16,073 nt of DNA from contig JBBDRV010000229.1 of assembly GCA_040905285.1 (NCBI GenBank), forward strand, positions 1 to 16,073, given 5' to 3'. The position numbers and the translations under genes are program-made. The notes under the pieces are model-generated. The model had not been told where the DNA came from, did no database searches, and saw nothing but the letters and a program-made list of their open reading frames with translations. The stretch is from JBBDRV01 sp040905285 (lineage in GTDB: Bacteria > Bacteroidota > Rhodothermia > Balneolales > Balneolaceae). This document shows positions 14,046-16,073 of this stretch, one piece after another (within the stretch, counting starts at the first letter, position 1; each line of letters begins with the position of its first letter).

Positions 14046-15020
14046 TTACAACCAGTTGTTTTTTTTGTACCAGTGTATGGTTTGTGAAATCCCCGTTTCG
14101 AGGGAAATTTTTGGAATATAATGCAGTTCGGCTGCTGCCTTGTCACTTGTACAGGTCCATTCCAGTACCATTTCATTGGCTTTTTCCCTGTTGAAAACCG
14201 GATAGGCACCGAATGCGGAGGCTGTCGATTCTACAAGCCCTGCCAGTTGCCTGACCCATCCCGGCCGGATGTACAACGGAACAGGTTTCCTGGCAAGTAC
14301 CTTTGAGCTGATATTTTTTATCTGGTTCCAGTTATTGATGTCCGGACCCGTGATAAAATAAGACCGCACACCCGGCACGGATTCATTGGCAGCAAGCCAT
14401 ATTCCATCGATCAGGTCGGATATATAGATCATGGAAAGTTGTGGTTTTTTGCCATCACCCACAATGGGGCAGATTCCTTTATTAACCAGCCTGAACCAGG
14501 TGTAGATTTGATTTTCACGGGGTCCGTAAACTGCCGGCGGCCGCAGAATGGAAATCGAAAGCCCCTTTGTGTCGGTATTCAGGATTGACTGTTCCATATT
14601 TTTCTTCGATTCGCCATACATGCTTATCGGCCTGAGCGGATCTTCTTCCGTCAGTGGTCTGCCTGAACTGGGACCGGCTGCGGCAAGGGAAGAGAGAATG
14701 ACTATTTTTTTCACTCCGCGTTCAGCAGCTATCCTGACAATATTGACGGTGGCGTCGACATTGGCTTTTTTATACTCCTCACGCGTGGGGGCTTTGACAA
14801 GTGCGGCTGCATGAAACAGGACATCCACCCCTTCAAGCGCCTTTGTCAGTACAGAAGTGTCTGCAAGATCCCCCTCAATTCTGGTGTATGATTTGTCTCT
14901 CAGCCATTTTTCGCGGTTACGAACAAGGCACCTGACCTCTGTGACCGCATTCTCCTCCATCAGCCGGTCTGCCAGATGGCTTCCTATAAAACCTGTTCCG
15001 CCGGTAACAAATGCTCTCAT
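14046..15020 (-). CDS. NAD(P)-dependent epimerase/dehydratase (extended SDR family)
   Basis: A 324-residue extended short-chain dehydrogenase. The N-terminal Rossmann motif is TGGTGFIGSH (6-15, GxxGxxG). Asp51 in GDLADTSVL, HAAALVKAP (70-78), SSLAAAGPSSG (110-120, catalytic Ser region) and the YxxxK pair Tyr135/Lys139 (MYGESKKNME) follow. ILRPPAVYGPRE (158-169) is the substrate-binding segment common to nucleotide-sugar epimerases and the 3-beta-HSD/dihydroflavonol-reductase branch. The substrate cannot be told from sequence; the 3-beta-HSD or dihydroflavonol-reductase-like branch fits at least as well as UDP-sugar epimerases. It heads the four-gene operon and diverges from a GT4 glycosyltransferase. 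TAAGGATTAA just before the ATG is one of the few plausible ribosome sites in this window. Confidence 0.9.
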   Translation of the reverse strand: MRAFVTGGTGFIGSHLADRLMEENAVTEVRCLVRNREKWLRDKSYTRIEGDLADTSVLTKALEGVDVLFHAAALVKAPTREEYKKANVDATVNIVRIAAERGVKKIVILSSLAAAGPSSGRPLTEEDPLRPISMYGESKKNMEQSILNTDTKGLSISILRPPAVYGPRENQIYTWFRLVNKGICPIVGDGKKPQLSMIYISDLIDGIWLAANESVPGVRSYFITGPDINNWNQIKNISSKVLARKPVPLYIRPGWVRQLAGLVESTASAFGAYPVFNREKANEMVLEWTCTSDKAAAELHYIPKISLETGISQTIHWYKKNNWL

Positions 15021-15102
15021 TTAATCCTTATATTCACCCGCCGTTAATCTGCCGTTTTATTCTGTGCAGTAATCTTCCATGTCAGCATGCGCATGGATGA
15101 AT

Positions 15103-15108
15103 TATAAT
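15103..15108 (+). promoter_or_regulatory. Candidate -10 box for the glycosyltransferase gene
   Basis: A perfect TATAAT lies in the 143-base divergent gap, about 56 bases before the ATG at 15164. The hexamer 17-18 bases upstream (TGTCAG / ATGTCA) is a poor -35. TCCATG (15076-15081) and its complement CATGGA (15092-15097) form an inverted repeat just upstream that could be an operator. Weak evidence. Confidence 0.3.
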
Positions 15109-15163
15109 CGGTCCGTCAACCGACATGTGAAGATACAAAGTTGAAAGTAGCATTTGAAAAAAT

Positions 15164-16073
15164 ATGAAAACCTTCCGGATAGCATTATTCACGGGCAATT
15201 ATAATCATATCAGGGATGGGGTCTCCCTGACCCTGAACAGGCTGGTGAAGTTTCTGGAAGACGCCGGCATGGACGTGCTTGTATTCAGTCCTACAGTTGA
15301 CAATCCGGCTTTAAAACACAATGGCAGAATGGTTGACGTTCCTTCCGTGTCTTTACCCGGCAGGCCGGAGTACAGAATGACGGTCTCATTCTCCAAAAAG
15401 GCAAAGATGGAGCTTGAGACTTTTGATCCGGATATAATCCATATAGCCACACCGGACTTTCTTGGCTATAAGGCTCTGAAATGGGCAGTCAAAAATAATA
15501 AAATCATTGTTTCATCTTTTCATACTCATTTCACAAGTTACCTGAAATATTACCGGCTCCAGTTTCTGGAATTTTTTGCCTGGAGATACTTGCGGTGGTT
15601 TTACAGTCATGTGCACCAGATTTATGTTCCGACGCCGTCTATGGCCGACAATCTAAAGGAAAACGGATTTGAAGGGGACTTGAGAATCTGGGCCAGGGGT
15701 GTGGACACAACCCTTTTTTCCCCGTCCAGAAGAGATGAAGAGTGGAGGGAAAGGCAGGGTTTCCGGCCGGAAGATGTTGTGGTGACATTGGTTTCCAGGC
15801 TGGTTTGGGAGAAAAATCTTGAAATATTTGCCACGACAGTCAAAAGGGTTATGGAAAAATATTCTCACGTCAAACCGCTGGTGGTCGGGGCCGGGCCCGC
15901 AAGGCAGAAACTGTCTGAAATGCTTCCGGAAGCTGTCTATACAGGATTCCTTACCGGGCAAGATCTGGCAAAAGCCTATGCCAGCAGTGATATTTTCTTT
16001 TTCCCGTCTGATACCGAGTCCTTTGGAAATGTTACTCTTGAAGCGATGTCCTCTGGCCTTCCGTGTATTGTAG
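15164..16073 (+). CDS. GT4-family glycosyltransferase (3' truncated by window edge)
   Basis: 303 codons are visible; the frame is still open at the last base. The GT-B fold starts with FRIALFTGNYNHIRDGVSLT, the DGV-loop typical of the MgtA/SqdX-like branch that glycosylates diacylglycerol or related lipids. DIIHIATPDFLGYKAL (~91-106) and SSFHTHFTSYLKYYRLQF (~117-134) are also typical of that branch. The C-terminal nucleotide-sugar domain has VSRLVWEKNL (210-219, with Arg212 and Lys217), VVGAGPARQKL, and the EX7E retaining motif Glu285/Glu293 (TESFGNVTLEAMSSGLP). Reaction: transfer of a sugar with retention of configuration. Donor and acceptor are not determinable; an alpha-mannosyl- or alpha-glucosyl-lipid role is an inference from the branch. 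The ATG is preceded by A-rich GAAAAAAT, with no Shine-Dalgarno. About 70-90 residues are probably missing. Confidence 0.92.
   Translation, partial: MKTFRIALFTGNYNHIRDGVSLTLNRLVKFLEDAGMDVLVFSPTVDNPALKHNGRMVDVPSVSLPGRPEYRMTVSFSKKAKMELETFDPDIIHIATPDFLGYKALKWAVKNNKIIVSSFHTHFTSYLKYYRLQFLEFFAWRYLRWFYSHVHQIYVPTPSMADNLKENGFEGDLRIWARGVDTTLFSPSRRDEEWRERQGFRPEDVVVTLVSRLVWEKNLEIFATTVKRVMEKYSHVKPLVVGAGPARQKLSEMLPEAVYTGFLTGQDLAKAYASSDIFFFPSDTESFGNVTLEAMSSGLPCIV

Noticed and set aside
14042..14209. 56-codon N-terminal extension of the secreted propeller/Ig protein
   Set aside because: It lies inside the epimerase coding sequence, looks non-coding, and would bury a clear signal peptide that starts at 14041.
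1..16073. CRISPR arrays, tRNA or rRNA genes, transposase or phage genes
   Set aside because: None seen on reading both strands; the only mobile-like feature is the non-coding palindrome at 10397-10518.

Overview
The window (about 16 kb, roughly balanced GC) is chromosomal DNA from a bacterium that most resembles the Bacteroidota/Rhodothermota/Balneolota side of the tree. This placement is an inference. It rests on a short bS21 ending in RRRQRDNY, the presence of a TIGR02757 (DUF2400) gene, a conserved hypothetical of a type I associate with Bacteroidota, and start codons mostly preceded by A/T-rich sequence rather than a clear Shine-Dalgarno. No rRNA, tRNA, CRISPR array, prophage or transposase gene is visible. 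Genes are dense, with only one long non-coding stretch (about 9294-9791).

Left part (1-5165): the 3' half of serS (+) converges on a minus-strand group read from right to left: a HlyD-type membrane fusion protein, an ABC exporter with an N-terminal C39 peptidase, and dusB. The HlyD/C39-ABC pair is a complete inner-membrane module for cutting and exporting double-glycine leader peptides, but no leader-bearing peptide gene is seen here. A 13-bp-stem hairpin lies where serS and dusB meet.

Middle (5166-9098): an AT-rich divergent promoter region separates the exporter operon from a plus-strand group: a class I (FbaB/DhnA-type) fructose-bisphosphate aldolase, a flippase-like UPF0104 membrane protein, and radA, whose GTG start overlaps the previous stop codon. 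radA converges on rpsU (bS21, minus).

Region 9294-10540 is the least ordinary part. A 480-bp non-coding stretch carries nested inverted repeats and five short GGATYAAC/GGATCAGG repeats. It leads into an unnamed conserved protein. Directly behind that gene sits a 122-bp palindromic, MITE-like element within a segment bounded by an exact 18-bp direct repeat that includes the gene's stop codon.

Right part (10541-15020): a tight four-gene minus-strand operon, with gaps of only 4-5 bases, encodes an NAD-dependent epimerase/dehydratase, a secreted beta-propeller-like protein with Ig/cadherin-like repeats, MutY with an apparently intact Nudix box, and the TIGR02757 protein. Residue patterns suggest that the last is an iron-sulfur-free relative of the MutY/Nth glycosylase fold. 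A divergent GT4 glycosyltransferase starts at 15164 and runs off the right edge.
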